Source: Hyposmocoma kahamanoa
Taxonomy: Eukaryota > Arthropoda > Insecta > Lepidoptera > Cosmopterigidae
Direction: 5' to 3'
DNA length: 64,000 bases
Assembly: GCF_003589595.1 (NCBI RefSeq)
Contig: NW_020653945.1
Span: 5,899,281 to 5,963,280, forward strand
The position numbers and the translations under genes are program-made. Of this stretch, positions 51,801 to 56,657 are shown one piece after another (position 1 is the first letter of the stretch; every line of letters starts with the position of its first letter). The notes under the pieces were generated by a model. The model had not been told where the DNA came from. It made no database searches and saw nothing but the letters and a program-made list of their open reading frames with translations.

Positions 51801-54800
51801 AAAAATAAGGTATTTAATTAATAACTATTGTAACTATAGTGAAAAAATAGGGTGGTTTGCATTAATATTAGACATAACTGATTGAAGACTGTACCACCTC
51901 AGTCAACCGTGACCATGGGACCTGTAAAGGGCCCGAAACGTCGGTTTGTTAGAAAAAACAAATATACGCGATTTAAATCCGGAAAAATAGTTTCATTTCC
52001 TATAATTATCACAGAAAATAAATATTGATAGTTTCGAACCCAATAAATATATTGTTGTAGTTCGCTATAGAGAGAACGTTCAAAGAGGTCCTATCTGTAA
52101 AATCTACAGTGTTATCTTAATGAAGACGCGTTTAATACACAAATTGGGTTAAGTAAACTAATTCACGTTGACTACATATTCTGTTTACATACATAAACAG
52201 TTTGTAACCGAAAGGTGCAGTGGAATTTCAAGGTCGTAGAGAGTTACTGTCAAATAGTAAATGTGCACTGATATTTATGTTGAATATTTTGTCTAATTAA
52301 ATGAATTTCATTTTAAAAAATTACCATAATTCGTTGCGATATATATTAAGATCGAGCTCGAACACCACTAACCTCACACAATCACTTGCTTTGAAGATAG
52401 TTGAAAATACATGACGTAGTAAATAGATTTTATTGTTTATTTTTTTATAATATCGAGTGACGGGACGAACAAGTCTTGTGAGTCTTATTATACACACATT
52501 AACACAAGCCCCTTTTATTTATTTTTTAATATTAAACTCTGTATTTCGTTGGAACTGTTTACTTAATACTAGAGACTAGAGCTGGTCCTGGAACGCTTTA
52601 CCGGTTTTTTACTATCAGACTTTGGGCTCAATTTAGTATAAATTAAGCTCTTGTTACAAGTAAATATATTGATTACTACTTCTTCATGTGCTTGTGATGC
52701 TTCGATGGAAAAGAATGTATTTTTTTCATGTAGAAGAAAAAATAGAGCGAATGTGGATGGAGGCGAGTGGAGAGGTCGACCTCCGCGTACATACCTCAAT
52801 AAAAAATGGAATGTCCTTAAGAAGGCCGGGTTAAAAGTACCAAGAATGGGCACGTACGAAGAAACTGATAGGAGTCGACGAGGCGAAGGTTTGTCAGGAG
52901 TGTAACAAGCGGAGGTCCATGGCGTCTTCCTAACCCGGTGGGAGAATGGTGTAATGATGTGTATGTAATGTACATACTTAATATTATTCAAGTAGCCAAC
53001 TCTAAAACTGCAATGAACTAGATAAACAGTCCAATGACTCGTCCGTCTAAAATACATCAATTAGAACTTGAGATAACGCAACTCGCGTTAACAAGATGCT
53101 GTTTCGCAAATTAGCAGTGGTACAGGTTGAAAACTTGGGTAATTTATTTTCCTTTGTTTGCAAAAAATGTTTAAATATGAACAATGACGAGTTTTTAGGT
53201 TTTCCCGATTATAACATGTTGTTAATGAAAGTATTTTGTTTCGGATCCAAATCACGTAGATTTGTTTTTTCAAACAAACCAACGTTTCGGGCCCTTTACA
53301 GATCCCATGGTCAGGCCTGACTGGGCAAGTCTCGGCCTGAAAAAGTTGTATAAAAAGTCGGCAAAAAATATACACTATATAGATTTTATGACTATCGTGG
53401 CTATTTACTATTAATTTATAAAAAGAATTTCGTTTTTTAATGTGCCTACGAAAAAAAATCTAAATTCTTGGAATTATACGATTATGGTACCATAATAGTA
53501 ATAGTATTCCAAAGTTTTTCACGTGCTCCTTTGAAAAATGAACATTTATACTGTCTTCGTAAGAAAGAAAGCACATAAAAAAAATTCGAAGTTCTTTTTA
53601 GTATAATAATTACAACAAATTAGTGATAATAAATCGTAAATAGCCACGATAATCTTAAAATCTATAAAACATATAACATATTTGTTGCTGACTTTTTTTT
53701 ATACAACTGTCTGACTTTGACTTTCACAGTCAGGGACTTTCGCGTGACCATGGGACCTGTAAAGAGCCCGAAAAGTTGGTTTGTTTGGAAAATCAAATAT
53801 ACGTGATTTAGATCCGGTATGGTGTAACAGGCTGGCATCCCTAACACTGTCACAGTGTCTATTTTGCGTGTCACATCTATTGTTGCTATGGTCGCGTATC
53901 GTACCAATTTTGCCGCCTTTCAAACAGATATCTCTATATTGTCAATTAATCAACTAATATCTTATGGCAGAATAGCCATATCTGATTGGAAGAAACCTGA
54001 AGTGTCGTAATTAAGCGACTAATTACGGTGTAAACGGCGCTGGGGTCATATTATCATAGCATTTACGAGAGTGCCGATGCTAAATTTTTCTCCCAGGCAT
54101 ATTTCCGTCTGAACCTTATGTTGAAATTATTTTTGTGTCCTGTTAGATCTCTATTTTTCCTGTTGGCTAAAGATGTTGTCTTCCTGATCGTGCCCCACAA
54201 CTGCGGACCATAAGGTCTTCGTGTAAAAAATATATGAGCATCTTAAACTTCCATTGTGGGTTCCACCACTCAACGGTCTGATGGATGTCAGCAAAATTCC
54301 AGAACTGGAATGGCATTACAACTCTCTCCCACAGACACGATGCGTAAAAACATTTTTTACTATTTAAAAATATTTACGCACCAACTCCACAAGCAAAAAA
54401 TACAATTAATATTATCGTAACATATCTGGATCTGTATACAAAAAACGCACAGTGGTTTTCTGAGCTCTGGGTCCATAACCGAAATGTAGTAGAAAATAAA
54501 TAAATTTCTGAATTATATTATGTGTTTCAGGTGAAAAAACGAAAAGCATAGGATAATAGAATATCTTATATAACATCAAACGAGCTTCTTGAAGTGAAGT
54601 TCGATCATTATTATATGAGTCGCTTCATTCGTAGATACAAACATTAACTAGGTAGTCCTTTTAACCTACAAGGCACTTCGCCGTACCTTCAGCTACGGTG
54701 GCCGAAATCTCTGGGATTAACTTGGGCGCCTGTAGTAATGGGCAATTTTCTGGAATCAAATGTTCTTTGATGACGGTGTCCTTTGTTTCTTTCTTCATGC

Positions 54801-56624
54801 CTTTTCGAAGTATGGGCATCTAAAGACGCGACAAATTTTCGTGAATTTTTGGGGCCGAACTTTGGCGCCTCTTCTATGCTCTCGCCCAAAGCGGTGAGAA
54901 TATTAGGGTATAATTGCGAAATCGGAACTTGTTCCTGGTCGCCATCCGTCTTATTTGAGACTCCGTTTTGTACAATTTTGTTCTAGTGCATCTAAGGACT
55001 AAGGACTCTGGGTCGGCGTAATTGTGTTGTTCGACATCTACAAGAAACGATAACAAAGTTATTGCGCTAATGTGGCTACCAATAAAAAATAATAATATAG
55101 GCGGGTAGGGAAAACGAAATTGTTGCTAAACCTTAAAGGGATATAAAAATATGCACTTACTTAGTTTAAGTAGCTACCACGTGTTAACACTCGGTTAACC
55201 TCATTGGTTAAGTGCGAAAAAGAAATACATAACATTATAAATTGCCATTGCGAGGATACACGATCCACCTCAGGTGTACGTTTATTCTTTCTGATTCGAA
55301 TTTTTATTAGAGAATAACGTAACGTACATAATTATGTTCGCTTAAGCGATTACGTGATACCATCGTGTTAACACACGGTTAACCTCTTGGCATGACAAGG
55401 TACCTACCTTCGTGATGACACACAGGCATTTTTACAAAAAACACGGGAATATCGTTATTTTTCATGATTCCAAATTTTTACTCACCCGAATTTTCGTCGT
55501 AGTCATCCGATAATTCGTCTGCGTTTTCTCTGGATTTTTCGACGATATCGCTCAATTTTTTCTTCATGCTTCCTTTTCGGCATGTTGACAGTGGTGTCAA
55601 AGTATGTGGCGGCAAAGTATTTTTTTAACAAAACGTTATGGCACGTGCGCACGATGCCTCACACGAAAAAAGAATGAAGTGACAGTTGGAAAGATGGGGT
55701 AAAGAATCGATACTTCAAACCCGCGAGGTACCTTGTAGGTTAAAAGGACTACCTAGTTAAAGTTTGTATCTAAAGAATGAAGCGACGAAATATAATTTAA
55801 GACAGATATAAAATGTCACAAAAATAAATATATTGAACTATTTGTAGCTAGTACGATCACAAAAATAACTTCAACACCTTAATCTTGCTTTTTATCAGAA
55901 ATGTACTTATAGTAGGAGCATTTTAAGGCTATTATTCCTGGAACGCACAAATCAGCTTTATAGTATTTCGGCTGACCAAAAAGAAAAGTACATCAGACCA
56001 TTATAACAACGCATATTACTAAAACACGAGAATAATGCTAATCGGGTATTAAAGAGCCTTTTCAAGGTTTGTCATAATAACCGTAACGGTCTTACCCCTC
56101 ATAGCTTTTTTGACTATTTCAAGAAAATACATTATGGTACTCATTCCGCCACATGAACAAAATATGGATTTCGCTAGCACACAAAATTTTACTGAAATAT
56201 CTCCGTGCTCTTCCAACTTTAAGAAATTTGTATTCTTACGTGTATCAGGAGTGTAATTTACGAACTCACAGTAACACTATTTGCGCACGAACAGTTTAAT
56301 CCCTCACCTTGTGTTAACTAATTTGTCGCAGAATTCGACGCCCTAATTGCACGGTTAACGGTCAAATAAATTCCAACATCAAAATGGTTTTACTACGTAT
56401 TAAAACGTATGTGTAACTACGGTTCGTTAGGTCGTTTTGATTACGTTACACTGATTATTATGTCGTAAATGGATTTTATTTTGTTTGAGATTAATGAAGT
56501 GTTACCACGTATTTTTTTTATGCGTGGTTTATTACAGAAGAGATGTAAGTGGAGAACTGAAAACGCTTGTAATGCTTGTCATACAAACCAGCTGATTAGG
56601 TAAGAAAATTTTCACTATTACACC

Positions 56625-56657
<33 letters not shown>

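Larger units (their letters stand above)
51160..52000 (+). mobile_element. Penelope-like element 3' fragment
   Basis: It holds the GIY-YIG endonuclease end of a Penelope-like ORF followed by about 240 bp of AT-rich sequence and a terminal-repeat segment (51900-51985) that recurs at 48674, 53228 and 53738. The reverse transcriptase part is missing. It lies antisense in the first long RabGAP intron. Confidence 0.75.

Noticed and set aside
52569..53060. 163-codon minus-strand frame
   Set aside because: It lies opposite a retroelement-like plus-strand fragment (GRPPRTYL) and has no domain of its own.
56627..56657. (CAT)n run considered as a CRISPR-like or satellite array
   Set aside because: It is a simple triplet tail of a SINE in minus orientation; there are no spacers.
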